A stretch of 64,000 bases of DNA from Methylobacterium sp. Leaf465 (GCF_001424705.1 NZ_LMRA01000012.1:514887-578886); one strand, 5' to 3'. Numbered from the stretch's first letter, positions 18,809 to 28,180 are shown. Notes: a model not told the origin generated them from the letters alone. Numbers and translations: made by a program.

Positions 18809-18831
18809 CGACGCGGTTCCGATCGCTCGGG

Positions 18832-19710
18832 TCAGCCGCGGATCACGTCGACGATCTCGTAGGTGTCGGGATCGACGATGACGATGTCGTCGTCCACCAG
18901 CACGTAGCGGTAGTCCTCGTATTCCGGCGCGATCCGGACGATGTCCGGCGGCAGGTCGTAGAGGGTGTAGCTGCGGGCGATGGCCGTTCCGACGGTGAGC
19001 GCGAAGGCGCCGGCGGCGAGGCGTGGGATGCCCCGGCGGAACACGCTCTGGCGGAACTCGGTGCGCTGCGGCGCCCCCAGGCGGCCATAGGCGCCGCGGA
19101 CGGCGCCGCGATCGCCACGGTCGCCGCGACCACCCCGGCCCTCGCGCTCGACGCGGCCGTCGCGACCGCCGCGCTCATCGCGGTCGGCCCGTCCACCGCG
19201 CTCCTCGCGGCCGTCGCGATCAGCCTTGCCGCCCCGATCGCCCTTGCCGTCGCGGTCCGCCTTGCCGTCGCGATCTCCCTTGTCGTCCCGGTCGCCCCGG
19301 CCGTCTCGTGCCGCGGCGCCACCGTCTTCGCGGCCACCGCGCTCTCCGGCCGCCTGACCCGGACGACCGTCCTGCCGCCCTGCGCCACCCTCGGCGCCAC
19401 GGCCACCGGCCTCGCCGCGCTGGGCACCACCGGCCGGACCGGCCCCGGTCTCCGCACCGCCGGCGCCGCCGCGCATGCCTGCGCCGCCAGCCGCACCGCC
19501 GGCTTCGCCACCCCGCATGCCGGCGCCACCGCCCGCACCGCCACCGGCGCCACCGCGCATTCCGCCGGCACCACCCGCACCCGGACCCGCGCCACCGGCA
19601 CCGCCTGCCCCGCCACCAGCGCCGCCGCCCGGCCCGCCCTGCGCGAACGCGCTCGCTGCGCCGATCACCAGGGCCGCCGCCGTCACCGTGCTCCGAAAGA
19701 GCTTGCTCAT
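18832..19710 (-). CDS. Exported low-complexity protein with C-terminal DUF1236-like domain
   Basis: 292 residues from ATG 19710. Signal peptide of about 23 residues (ending SAFAQ), then about 100 residues of Gly/Ala-rich repeats with MRGG motifs. Next come about 90 residues of charged Arg/Asp/Lys/Gly repeats (DRDGK, GGRADRDE types). A C-terminal globular part of about 65 residues has the DUF1236 pattern: hydrophobic strand, then DIVRIAPEYEDYRYVLVDDD and IVIVDPDTYEIV. The protein is periplasmic or surface-located by prediction. Function unknown; the repeats may bind polyanions or RNA-like ligands, but this is speculation. Confidence 0.8.
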   Translation of the reverse strand: MSKLFRSTVTAAALVIGAASAFAQGGPGGGAGGGAGGAGGAGPGAGGAGGMRGGAGGGAGGGAGMRGGEAGGAAGGAGMRGGAGGAETGAGPAGGAQRGEAGGRGAEGGAGRQDGRPGQAAGERGGREDGGAAARDGRGDRDDKGDRDGKADRDGKGDRGGKADRDGREERGGRADRDERGGRDGRVEREGRGGRGDRGDRGAVRGAYGRLGAPQRTEFRQSVFRRGIPRLAAGAFALTVGTAIARSYTLYDLPPDIVRIAPEYEDYRYVLVDDDIVIVDPDTYEIVDVIRG

Positions 19711-19998
19711 GGGATCGTTTCCACTCTCGTTGTTGTCGGACGCCGCTCGACGTCGATGCCGTCCGCAACGAGGATCTTCGAGAAACCGTTCCCGGATTTC
19801 TTGCGCTGATCTTGCGGCTGATCGCGCCCAGCCTATTGACTCGGTACAGCCAAGCTCAGGGGCACGTCTTCCACAGCGTGGTTTCATCGTCATCTTGGCC
19901 GTGTCCGACAACCCGCTGATCGCCCTTTGGAAATCGCGTTCGAGGCGATAACGTCCCCGTCAAGCAAGCCGCGGAACGGCATTGTTCAGATCACAGGG

Positions 19999-21366
19999 AT
20001 GAGACGTATGACAGGTGGGGCCGGGACCATTCCGACCAAGGCGGAGGACGCCGCCGACAACCGACGCCGGATCAAGGCGATCGTCGCCTCCTCGTCGGGC
20101 AATCTCGTCGAATGGTTCGATTTCTACTGCTACGCGTTCTTCGCGCTCTACTTCGCACCGGTGTTCTTTCCCGCCGGCGACAGCACCAGTCAGCTCCTGC
20201 AATCGGCCGCCGTGTTCGCGGTGGGCTTCTTCATGCGCCCGATCGGCGGCTGGCTGTTCGGCCGCATCGCCGACCGCCTCGGCCGCAAGACCTCGATGCT
20301 GATCTCGGTGCTGATGATGTGCGCCGGGTCGCTGATGATCGCGGTGCTGCCGACCTACGCCACGGTCGGGCAGCTCGCGCCGGCCCTGCTGCTGCTCGCC
20401 CGGATGATCCAGGGCCTGTCGGTGGGCGGTGAGTACGGCACCAGCGCCACCTACATGAGCGAGATCGCCGTGAAGGGCCGTCGCGGCTTCTTCGCCTCCT
20501 TCCAGTACGTCACCCTGATCGGCGGCCAGCTCCTCGCCTCGCTGGTGCTGATCATCCTCCAGAGCTTCCTCACCGCGCAGGAGCTGACGGCCTGGGGCTG
20601 GCGCATCCCGTTCGTCATTGGCGCCATCGCGGCGGTTGTCGCGCTCTACCTGCGTTCGTCGCTGGCCGAGACGGCGACCAAGGAAGACATGGCCAAGAAG
20701 GATTCCGGCACCTTCGCGGCCCTGTTCAAGCACTGGCGCGCCTTCTGCGTGGTGCTGGCCTACACCGCCGGCGGCTCGTTGAGCTTCTACACCTTCACCA
20801 CCTACATGCCGAAGTACCTCTTCAACACGGCGCATATCGACAAGGTCACGGCCTCGCAGATCTCCACCGCCGCCCTGTTCGTCTACATGATCATCCAGCC
20901 GTTCTTCGGCTGGTTGTCGGACCGGATCGGGCGCAAGGCCAACATGCTGCTCTACAGCGGCCTCGGGACCCTGATGGTGGTGCCGCTGATGACCGCCATC
21001 GGGTCCACGCAGAACGCGGTCCTGTCCTTCGCGCTGATCATGGTCGGCCTGATCGTGATCAGTTTCTACACCGGCATCAGCGGCATCGTGAAAGCCGAGC
21101 TGTTCCCGACGCAGGTGCGGGCCCTGGGCGTCGGCCTCTCCTACGCCATTGCCAATTCGCTGTTCGGCGGCACCGCCGAGATGGTCGCGCTCTACCTGAA
21201 GCAGGTCGGCTCCGAAAGCACGTTCTTCTGGTACGTGACCGTCATGCTCGGCGTCGCCTTCATCGGCTCGCTGATCATGCCGAACCCGAAGCGTCACGGC
21301 TACCTCGACGGCGACGGCACCGTCGAGGAAGCGCTGACCCGCAAGTCCCGCCTCTCGGCCGCCTGA
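19999..21366 (+). CDS. MFS transporter, metabolite:H+ symporter type (KgtP/ProP-like)
   Basis: 455 residues from ATG 19999; ATG 20008, with AGGGATGAG upstream, is equally possible, and a TTG at 19927 is less likely. Twelve membrane segments. MHS-family signatures: [14 protein letters not shown] near the start, the loop motif [13 protein letters not shown], and [21 protein letters not shown]. Such proteins import dicarboxylates or betaines with protons; 2-oxoglutarate permease is the closest named relative. A single-gene unit, closed by a strong terminator at 21394-21425. Confidence 0.92.
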   Translation: MRRMTGGAGTIPTKAEDAADNRRRIKAIVASSSGNLVEWFDFYCYAFFALYFAPVFFPAGDSTSQLLQSAAVFAVGFFMRPIGGWLFGRIADRLGRKTSMLISVLMMCAGSLMIAVLPTYATVGQLAPALLLLARMIQGLSVGGEYGTSATYMSEIAVKGRRGFFASFQYVTLIGGQLLASLVLIILQSFLTAQELTAWGWRIPFVIGAIAAVVALYLRSSLAETATKEDMAKKDSGTFAALFKHWRAFCVVLAYTAGGSLSFYTFTTYMPKYLFNTAHIDKVTASQISTAALFVYMIIQPFFGWLSDRIGRKANMLLYSGLGTLMVVPLMTAIGSTQNAVLSFALIMVGLIVISFYTGISGIVKAELFPTQVRALGVGLSYAIANSLFGGTAEMVALYLKQVGSESTFFWYVTVMLGVAFIGSLIMPNPKRHGYLDGDGTVEEALTRKSRLSAA

Positions 21367-21393
21367 GCCGTTTCCTCCTCGGGCGAACGACCG

Positions 21394-21425
21394 GCACGCG
21401 GTGAGCGATCACCGCGTGCTTTTTT
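21394..21425 (+). terminator. Rho-independent terminator after the MFS gene
   Basis: Perfect 11-bp stem GCACGCGGTGA / TCACCGCGTGC with a GCGA loop and a run of six T (21420-21425). Confidence 0.95.
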
Positions 21426-21631
21426 GTGCCGCCGGCATCCGACTCGGAAACGGCTTGATGCACCTACGCGCCTGGGCTGCTGTCAACGAATATTTGATGA
21501 ACTGAACCTGACCAAACTTTAAGATGACATCTCGATTGGCCAAGACCACATTTGCTTCAGAAGAGATCGCCGGCGCAGGGAGATCAGTTCGATCCACGAT
21601 CCAGGCGCGGCTCTTCTTCGGAGGCAGTGTG

Positions 21632-22462
21632 ATGAATAAGACAAGAACAGTTGCCGCTTTCCTTGCCGCAACCTCGCTCCTCAGCGGTGTGGCACTGGCC
21701 AACGATGCGGTGAAGCCCGCGACGGCTCCGCCGATGACGGCCGCGCAGCAGGCGGCGGACAGAGACGTGGGCAAGCTGTCGAAGGACGGCGCCCAGGCCT
21801 TCCGCGACCTGCACCTCGCCCGCATCGCCATCTTCGACGCCGATCCGACCCTCGCCAAGACTTTGATCGGCAAGGCGCAGGCGTCGCTCGCCAAGGCCAA
21901 GACCGACGAGGCGATCTACACCAAGGCGGAAGCGGACCTGCGGAGCCCCGACAAGCACGCCGCGATGGCGAAGGCTTCCGATGCGAAGGCGGCCGATGCG
22001 AAGGCGGCCGATGCGAAGGCGGCCGATGCGAAGGCGGCCGATGCCAAGGCGGCCGACGCCAAGACCGCGGAGGCGAAGGCATCCACGCAGCCCACGGCCT
22101 GGCTGCCCGTCGACGGCCAGCTGACGCTCGGCGAGGATTTCGTCGCCACGCCGACCAAGGCGGCCGCCGTGGCGACCGCGAACAAGAGCCTCGAGAAGGG
22201 TGACCGCAAGTCGGCCATCGACCAGCTCAAGCTCGCCGGCGTCGACATGAACTTCGTCCTGGCCGTCGTGCCGCTGAACCAGACGACCACCGATGTCGAT
22301 CAGGCGGCGAGCCTGATCGGACAGGGTAAGTATTACGAGGGCAACGCCCTCCTGAAGAAGGTGGAGGACGGCGTGCGCTTCGACGTGGTGAACGTGCTCG
22401 GAACCCCGCAGAAGGCGCCGGCATCCGCGGCGACGACGGGTTCGACCGCCGTCCCCAAGTGA
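21632..22462 (+). CDS. YfdX family exported protein with alanine/lysine repeat
   Basis: 276 residues from ATG 21632, preceded by GGAGG at 21620-21624; the frame back to 21524 is not supported. Signal peptide of about 21 residues (to ALAND), then a YfdX-type N-terminal helical region (about 30-110). A spacer of repeated KAADA follows, then the YfdX C-terminal region (FVLAVVPLNQTTTDVDQA). In enterobacteria YfdX is induced by acid via EvgA and binds periplasmic proteins; its role here is unknown. The spacer is encoded by five near-identical 15-bp repeats. Confidence 0.85.
   Translation: MNKTRTVAAFLAATSLLSGVALANDAVKPATAPPMTAAQQAADRDVGKLSKDGAQAFRDLHLARIAIFDADPTLAKTLIGKAQASLAKAKTDEAIYTKAEADLRSPDKHAAMAKASDAKAADAKAADAKAADAKAADAKAADAKTAEAKASTQPTAWLPVDGQLTLGEDFVATPTKAAAVATANKSLEKGDRKSAIDQLKLAGVDMNFVLAVVPLNQTTTDVDQAASLIGQGKYYEGNALLKKVEDGVRFDVVNVLGTPQKAPASAATTGSTAVPK
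21980..22054 (+). repeat. 15-bp tandem repeat inside the YfdX-family gene
   Basis: Five consecutive copies of GATGCGAAGGCGGCC (first four exact, fifth with one change), each encoding DAKAA; degenerate copies continue on both sides. The period keeps the frame. Confidence 0.95.
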
Positions 22463-22632
22463 TCCTTCACTCGAGTGACCCCTGATGAAGGGCCCCTTCG
22501 ACGAAGGGACCCTCTGATCAAGTGATCCCCTGATCCGACCCTGCCGGCGCCGCGTCCCGCCCAGGACCCGGCGTCGGCCCTTGCGCGGCCGCGGGCCAGC
22601 GCCCGGATCTCCTGCGTGGGAGGCGTTTCGTC

Positions 22633-22833
22633 ATGAGTATCGGGATCAGCCTCGGGCTTCTGCTCTCTGCCGTCGTCACCGGTTTCGGCCTCGTGCTGGC
22701 CGCCGGCCTCGCCGGTCATCCGGTCGACGGGCAGGTGCCGAGCGACTGGGGCTGGAGCCTCCTGATGATGGGCGGGGCCAGCCTCTTCGCCTTTGGCTAT
22801 GCCGGCTGGCGCCGGGCCACGGGGCGTCCGTGA
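22633..22833 (+). CDS. Small two-helix membrane protein
   Basis: 66 residues from ATG 22633. Two predicted membrane segments (about 4-27 and 41-60) are joined by a polar turn (GHPVDGQVPSDWGW), with a basic C-terminus WRRATGRP. No family recognised. It faces the convergent ClC gene 31 bp away. The clean hydrophobic pattern supports a real gene, though no strong Shine-Dalgarno is seen. Confidence 0.65.
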   Translation: MSIGISLGLLLSAVVTGFGLVLAAGLAGHPVDGQVPSDWGWSLLMMGGASLFAFGYAGWRRATGRP

Positions 22834-22864
22834 CCGCGCGGCGCTTTTCCGCCCGGCCAGCAAT

Positions 22865-24709
22865 TCAGCTCGTCTCCCCCAGCACCGCCCGGCGCTGCCG
22901 GTCCAGTTCTTCGCTGTAGCGCTTGAGGGTGTGGCTCTCGGTGAGGAGGCCGATCACCTTGCGGCTCTTCAGGTCCTCCACCACCGCCAGGGCCTCGCTC
23001 TCCGTCCGGTCGAAGATCGCCGTGGCGATCTTGGCGTTCATGTCGGCGGTGAGGACGTCGTGGGTGTGGCGCAGGAGCCCGGGGAGACCCGGCGCCTCCG
23101 CCTCCGCCTCCAGCAGGGCCGCGTGGGCTTCCGGCACGAGGATGATGCCGGCGTAGCGCCCCTGCCCGTCCACCATCACCACCCGGGAGGGCGAGCCCAG
23201 GGGGTGCTTGCGCAGGAAGTTGGCGAGACTCTGGTCGAGGGCGGCCGTCGGCACCTCGCGGCGCATCAGCTTGCCGACCGTGAGGGTCCGAATCCAACCG
23301 ACATCGTGCGCGCTGCGGATGCTCTCGCCGCGCAGGTGGAAGCGCCAGGTCGCGAAGGAATAGCCGAAGGTCTTCCGCACGGTCAGCGACGAGGCGATCA
23401 CCGCCACGAGCACCAGGCCGGCGATCGGAAAGCTGCCCGTGAGTTCGAGGGCGAGGAACGTCATGGTCAGCGGTCCGCCGATCACCGCCACGGCGAGCGC
23501 ACTCATGCCGATCACCGCGTAGGCGAGCGGGGTCAGCCCGAACGCGGCGAAGCCGGGCAGGATCATCGGCATGCCGGCGGCGAAGATCTCGCCCACGATC
23601 GCGCCGAGGAAGAGCGAGGCGAAGAAGAGGCCGCCGCGGAAACCCGACCCGATGGAGACCGCCGAGGCCGTCGCCTTGGCGACGAACAGCACGATCAGGG
23701 CCGAGAGGCCGAGGGTGGTGCCGTGAGCGTCGAGATGCAAGTGCAGCGCCCCGTGTCCGCCGGAGAGGACCTGCGGCGAGGCGATGAGCGCCAGCCCGCC
23801 GACGCACAGGCCGCCGAGGATCGGCACGCAGAGGGTCGGCAGGCGGGTGGCGCGAAAGCCGGCTTCCACCAGGGTCACGCCGCGCATGATGAGGATGCCG
23901 AGGCCGGCGCAGATCAGTCCGAGGGCGAGGCTCGGAACCGTGTCGAGGGTGGTCAGGACCGTCGTGGTCACGGCATCGGCCCGTTCCACCGTGACGAGGG
24001 AGGTCTGGGCCACCAGGGCGCGGGCGACGACGCTGCCGCAGAGGGCGGCGACCACGACCGGGGTCAGCGTGGCGATGGAATAGGTGCCGATGATGAGCTC
24101 GAAGGCGTAGAACGCCCCCGTCAGCGGCGCCCCGAAGGCCGCCGCGATGGCCGCCGCCGCGCCGCAGCCGACGAGGGTCCGCTGATCGGCCCGGCGCAGC
24201 TCGAAGGCGAGGCCGAGGCGCGAGGCCAGTCCGGCGCAGAACTGCGTGTAGGCCGCCTCCATTCCCACCGAGATGCCGCTGCCGTTGGAGATGGTGTTCT
24301 GGATCACCACGATGGTGGAATCGCGGATCGACATCCGTCCGCCATGCAGCGCGTTCGCCTCGATCGGGTCGACCACCGGGCGACGGGGCCGTCGCTGCCA
24401 GCGCAGGGCCAGGGTGAAGAGCGCGAGCAGGACGCCGCCGAAGGCCGGCGCCAGGAGAACCACGAGGGGCGGGAGATCGGTGGCCGCGCTCAGGCGCAAG
24501 CCCGGCGGCAGACCGTAGAGCAGCTCCCGCAGGGCCTGCGTCGCGCGGTTCATTCCGGCCACCGCGACGCCGCCGCAGCAGCCGATCAGGGCGGCCAGGA
24601 CGATCAGGCCGATCTCGCTGCCGCGCACGAGGGCGCGCAGCTGGCCGGGCGCTTGCACGAGCACCCGCTGGGCGAGCGGCGGTCGGGAGGGGATGGCGTG
24701 CGGTGGCAT
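22865..24709 (-). CDS. ClC family chloride channel/antiporter with C-terminal CBS pair
   Basis: 614 residues. The N-terminal ClC membrane domain spans about 35-440. The selectivity/gating loop is GSGISVGMEAA, retaining the gating glutamate (Glu151). A second filter loop GSGFRGGLFFASLFLGA is also recognisable. Two CBS domains occupy about 465-600, ending with the LKSRKVIGLLTESHTLKRY pattern. It moves Cl- or another anion, possibly in exchange for protons; the CBS pair usually senses adenine nucleotides. The start at 24709 is an ATG before a basic N-terminal tail. Confidence 0.9.
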   Translation of the reverse strand: MPPHAIPSRPPLAQRVLVQAPGQLRALVRGSEIGLIVLAALIGCCGGVAVAGMNRATQALRELLYGLPPGLRLSAATDLPPLVVLLAPAFGGVLLALFTLALRWQRRPRRPVVDPIEANALHGGRMSIRDSTIVVIQNTISNGSGISVGMEAAYTQFCAGLASRLGLAFELRRADQRTLVGCGAAAAIAAAFGAPLTGAFYAFELIIGTYSIATLTPVVVAALCGSVVARALVAQTSLVTVERADAVTTTVLTTLDTVPSLALGLICAGLGILIMRGVTLVEAGFRATRLPTLCVPILGGLCVGGLALIASPQVLSGGHGALHLHLDAHGTTLGLSALIVLFVAKATASAVSIGSGFRGGLFFASLFLGAIVGEIFAAGMPMILPGFAAFGLTPLAYAVIGMSALAVAVIGGPLTMTFLALELTGSFPIAGLVLVAVIASSLTVRKTFGYSFATWRFHLRGESIRSAHDVGWIRTLTVGKLMRREVPTAALDQSLANFLRKHPLGSPSRVVMVDGQGRYAGIILVPEAHAALLEAEAEAPGLPGLLRHTHDVLTADMNAKIATAIFDRTESEALAVVEDLKSRKVIGLLTESHTLKRYSEELDRQRRAVLGETS

Positions 24710-24921
24710 CGACCGGTGAACGGGAGCGTGCGCCGGGAGGAACGCGCGCAGGGAGATGGACCCGCGCCCTGCTTAGCCCGTCGGCGGCCCCGGCGTCGAC
24801 CGCTCGGCGCCGTCGCCCGCACGACGCCTCGGGCTCGACGGGAGAATGGTCCACACTTTTGCCGATGATCGGCCGAAGGCGGCTTGAAATGCGGCGCGGG
24901 TCGGGATAGATCGCCCGCAGT

Positions 24922-24998
24922 GCCGCTGTAGCTCAGTTGGTTAGAGCGCTTGATTGTGGATCAAGAGGTCCCCCGTTCGAGCCGGGGCAGTGGTACCA
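24922..24998 (+). tRNA. trnH: tRNA-His (GTG anticodon)
   Basis: 77-nt cloverleaf including an encoded CCA. Acceptor stem GCCGCTG / CAGTGGT contains two G-T pairs. The D arm GCTC...GAGC is normal. The anticodon stem CTTGA/TCAAG holds loop TTGTGGA with anticodon GTG, and the T arm is CCCCG/CGGGG. Discriminator base 73 is A and the base before position 1 is T, so the usual G-1:C73 pair of tRNA-His is absent, as known for most alphaproteobacteria. Confidence 0.95.
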
Positions 24999-25208
24999 TT
25001 CCTTCTCGATGAGGTTTGTTTGGCGGTCGTGCTCCGGCATGGCCGCGTTCGGCGTTTCGCGTCCCGCCCCATCCGGCTGCGATGTGCGAAAACGCTCTGG
25101 ACACCGTGCCAATCTTGCCACGGGATTGCCCCAAACTGGGCCGTGTTGTCGCCACATCTGTCAAGCTAATCTCAATCCGTCGCTTGGGAACGGGGTTGGG
25201 TCGCGCAG

Positions 25209-26402
25209 ATGCAGGGTCGAAACGTCGGATCGTCACGGACCGTCTTCGCCAAGGGCCCCATCGCCAAGGGGGCGCCCGTCAAAGGCTCGCTCGCACCGCG
25301 CTCCGGCCTCGGCGCCGCTCCGTCGTCATCGGATGCCCTCACCCTCGGCGGCCGCATCGGCCGCGATCACGGCAGCCGCCCCGCCCTGACCCGCTCCGTG
25401 CTCTCCATGGTGCTGTTGGCGGGTGGCCTCGGCGGAGTCCTGGTCTACGGCGTCGGGCCGGACACCGGCGTGGTGCAGTCGGCTCAGGCGATGACCGAGA
25501 TCACCATGCCGCGTCCGCGCATCCAGCCGGTCCCGGTCATCCTGCAGACCTCCGCCCAGGCGAGCGCGCCCCGCGCGGTGATCACCGCCGCTTCCGCCTT
25601 TGCCCCGGTCCATGACCTCGACACCGAGCTCGGCTCCAATGCGGTGGACCGCGTCTCCTACGACTACCTCCTGACCGAGAGCTCGGTCGGCGACCCGAAC
25701 GAGGTCCTCGAATTCGGGCCGATGAAGATCCGGCGCCACCTCGTGCAGAAGATCGTCCGCGCCGCGCAGGCGGTGGAAACCGACCCCGTCCTGCTGATGG
25801 CTGTGGCCGACAAGGAATCAAGCTTCAAGACCGAGGTCCAGGCCCAGACGTCCTCCGCGACCGGCCTGTTCCAGTTCATCGAGCGGACCTGGCTCGGCGT
25901 GGTGCGCGACTTCGGGCCGAAATACGGCCTCGCCACGGATGCCGCCCTCGTGGTCGCGGGCGACAACGGACGCCCCACCGTCCTCGATCCGGCCGACCGG
26001 ACCCGCATTCTCGAGATGCGCCGCGACCCCTACCTGTCCGCGCTGATGGCCGGCGAGATGCTGAAGCGCGACGCCGCCCGCATCGCGCTCCGCATCGGCC
26101 GCGAACTCACCCTGGGCGAGGTCTACCTCGCCCACTTCCTCGGCCCGGACGACGCCGAGGACTTCCTCGCCACCGTGGTCGACACGCCGAAGGCCGCCGC
26201 CGCGCAGATGCTGCCCGGCCCGGCCCGGGCCAACAAGACGATCTTCTTCGCCGCCCAGCGCGGGCGCCGGAAGGCCGTCAGCCTGTCGGTGGCGCAGGTG
26301 CACGAGAAGTTCGAGGCGATGATGAGCACCCGCGGCGAACGCTACCGCGACGTGCGCTCCATGGCCGGCATCCTGGCCTATGCCGACGCGACGGCGGACT
26401 GA
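25209..26402 (+). CDS. Membrane-anchored lytic transglycosylase (SLT domain)
   Basis: 397 residues. A long Gly/Ser-rich cytoplasmic tail precedes one membrane segment (about 62-82) and a Pro-rich linker. The soluble-lytic-transglycosylase domain starts near 175, with the catalytic Glu203 in ADKESSFKTEV, then SSATGLFQFIERTW and the later GEVYLAHFLG motif. It cleaves peptidoglycan glycan strands in the periplasm. The unusual N-terminal tail suggests regulated localisation. It is followed after 119 bp by the NepR-like/receiver gene. Confidence 0.9.
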   Translation: MQGRNVGSSRTVFAKGPIAKGAPVKGSLAPRSGLGAAPSSSDALTLGGRIGRDHGSRPALTRSVLSMVLLAGGLGGVLVYGVGPDTGVVQSAQAMTEITMPRPRIQPVPVILQTSAQASAPRAVITAASAFAPVHDLDTELGSNAVDRVSYDYLLTESSVGDPNEVLEFGPMKIRRHLVQKIVRAAQAVETDPVLLMAVADKESSFKTEVQAQTSSATGLFQFIERTWLGVVRDFGPKYGLATDAALVVAGDNGRPTVLDPADRTRILEMRRDPYLSALMAGEMLKRDAARIALRIGRELTLGEVYLAHFLGPDDAEDFLATVVDTPKAAAAQMLPGPARANKTIFFAAQRGRRKAVSLSVAQVHEKFEAMMSTRGERYRDVRSMAGILAYADATAD

Positions 26403-26521
26403 CGAAACGCACAAGGCGGACAGCGTCCGGGATGATTTCCCGCAACTGACCGTGATCTCCCGGCTTTAATGTCGGCGAGCCCTTCCGGCTCGCCTCGAGA
26501 CACACACCGCGGAGGCCCTGC

Positions 26522-27124
26522 TTGCCGGACCCGAAAGGTACGAACGCGGACGACCCGTCCGCCGTCAGCCGGACATCGCTCGCGGACACGCTGAGCCCCG
26601 GGATGTCGCTCGACCGGATCGGCCAGGCCCTCGCCGCCTTCTACGACGACCTGATCGCCGAGGGCGTGCCGGAACACCTCGCGATCCTCGTGCGCAAGGT
26701 CGAACCGGAACCGGTGGCAAAGCCCAATCCGGCCAAGCCCCGCCCATCCAAGCTCGCCCTCGTGGTCGAGGACGACGCCGCCACGCGGGCGCTGGCCGAG
26801 GCGCTCCTGAGCGACACCGACCTGACCGCCATCGGCTGCGACAGCGCGGAGGCCGCGCTCACCATCATGCGCGAGCGCGGCGGCGACGTCGCCCTGGTCT
26901 TCGCCGATGTCAGCCTGGCCGGCGCGATGGACGGGGTCCAGCTCGCCTCCGCGGTCGCCCTGCTGTGGCCGGCGGCCCGCATGGTGGTCACCTCGGGCCG
27001 GCGGGCCGAACGACCCGGAACCCTTCCGGAGCAGGCGGTGTTCATTCCGAAGCCGTGGCGCCCGTTCGATCTCCTGAGCGAGGCGGAGATCGCCACCACC
27101 GTGCCCCAGCCCATCGTGCCCTGA
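26522..27124 (+). CDS. NepR-like helix fused to a receiver domain (candidate general-stress regulator)
   Basis: 200 residues from TTG 26522, supported by GGAGG at 26511-26515 with 6-base spacing. Residues about 28-61 (IGQALAAFYDDLIAEGVPEH core) match the pattern of NepR anti-sigma factors: IGxxL, x-YDDhh-x-E-x-hP. After a Pro/Lys linker, residues about 78-195 form a receiver with acidic pocket VVEDDA, phospho-acceptor Asp129 in FADVSLAG, the SGRRAE switch region and Lys in IPKPW. In known systems NepR and the PhyR receiver are separate proteins. The NepR assignment is by eye. Confidence 0.75.
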   Translation: MPDPKGTNADDPSAVSRTSLADTLSPGMSLDRIGQALAAFYDDLIAEGVPEHLAILVRKVEPEPVAKPNPAKPRPSKLALVVEDDAATRALAEALLSDTDLTAIGCDSAEAALTIMRERGGDVALVFADVSLAGAMDGVQLASAVALLWPAARMVVTSGRRAERPGTLPEQAVFIPKPWRPFDLLSEAEIATTVPQPIVP

Positions 27125-27244
27125 CCCGGTCGGTTCGCCCCGCCGAGAGGCGTTTCCGTCGCTCCCGCGACGGGTCGCTCCGGCGCACGACTTGCATCGC
27201 CGAACCCAGCGTCCGCGCCGACCAGACCACGCCGATCCGGCGCG

Positions 27245-28180
27245 GTGGAGCCCCTCGCCTTGCCCATCCTGTCCGTCCGCCACCGCACCACCTACCGTTA
27301 CCGGCAGCCGGTGGCCTTCGGTGAACACCGCATCCTGTTCCGGCCTCGCGACAGCTACGACCAGCGCCTGATCTCGGCGACCCTGAAGATCACGCCGGAG
27401 CCGAGCGGCCTGCGCTGGCTCCACGACGTCTTCGGCAACTGCGTGGCCGTGGCCACCTTCACGGGGCGGGCCGCGCAGCTCACCTTCGAATGCGCGATCA
27501 CCCTCGACCACACGCCGGAATCGGCGCCGGTCTTCCCCATCGCCGCCCATGCGGCGTTCTACCCGTTCGGCTACGGAGCCGACGACATCCCGGATCTCAG
27601 CCGCTCGATGGAGCGGCAATACGCCGATCCGCGCAACGAGGTCGACGCCTGGGCCCGCAGCTTCGTGCCCCCCGCCGGACGGATCGGGACCCAGGACCTT
27701 CTGGCCGAGATGACCCGCAGCGTCCGGCGCAACTTCGCGTATCTGGCCCGCTCCGAGAAGGGCGTGCAGGATCCGGTGACGACGCTGCGCCTGAAGCGCG
27801 GAAGCTGCCGCGATTTCGCGGTGTTGATGATCGAGGCCGTGCGGGCCCTCGGCATGGCGGCCCGCTTCGTCTCGGGCTACCTCTACAACCCACGCGGGGA
27901 TCGCGACCGGCACGTGGGCGGTGGCTCGACTCATGCTTGGGTGCAGGTCTACCTGCCCGGCGCGGGCTGGATCGAGTTCGATCCGACGAACGGCATCGTC
28001 GGAAACCGGGATCTGATCCGGGTCGCGGTGGCGCGAGACCCGCGCCAGGCAGTCCCGCTGCACGGGTCGTTCTTCGGGTTTCCGGCGGACGATCTGGGCA
28101 TGACGGTGAGCGTCGATGTCCAGGAAGTCGAGCCGGGGGCCGGGGGGCCTCGGGCGACGGATCCGGATCTGGCGCGTTGA
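27245..28180 (+). CDS. Transglutaminase-like cysteine protease-fold protein
   Basis: 311 residues from GTG 27245. An N-terminal beta-rich region (about 8-100, LSVRHRTTYRYRQPVAFGEH) typical of bacterial transglutaminase-like proteins precedes the core domain. The catalytic triad is complete: Cys in GSCRDFAVLMIE, His in GGSTHAWVQVYL and Asp in WIEFDPTNG. There is no signal peptide, so it is probably cytoplasmic. Related proteins act as peptidases or amidases; substrate unknown. A second transglutaminase-like gene follows 73 bp later. Confidence 0.9.
   Translation: MEPLALPILSVRHRTTYRYRQPVAFGEHRILFRPRDSYDQRLISATLKITPEPSGLRWLHDVFGNCVAVATFTGRAAQLTFECAITLDHTPESAPVFPIAAHAAFYPFGYGADDIPDLSRSMERQYADPRNEVDAWARSFVPPAGRIGTQDLLAEMTRSVRRNFAYLARSEKGVQDPVTTLRLKRGSCRDFAVLMIEAVRALGMAARFVSGYLYNPRGDRDRHVGGGSTHAWVQVYLPGAGWIEFDPTNGIVGNRDLIRVAVARDPRQAVPLHGSFFGFPADDLGMTVSVDVQEVEPGAGGPRATDPDLAR

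Noticed and set aside
22793..24868. 691-codon frame opposite the ClC gene
   Set aside because: His/Gln/Arg/Gly-rich antisense shadow of the chloride channel gene.
24933..25157. 74-codon antisense frame over tRNA-His
   Set aside because: It overlaps the tRNA gene and reads through its conserved arms; a common artefact in GC-rich genomes.
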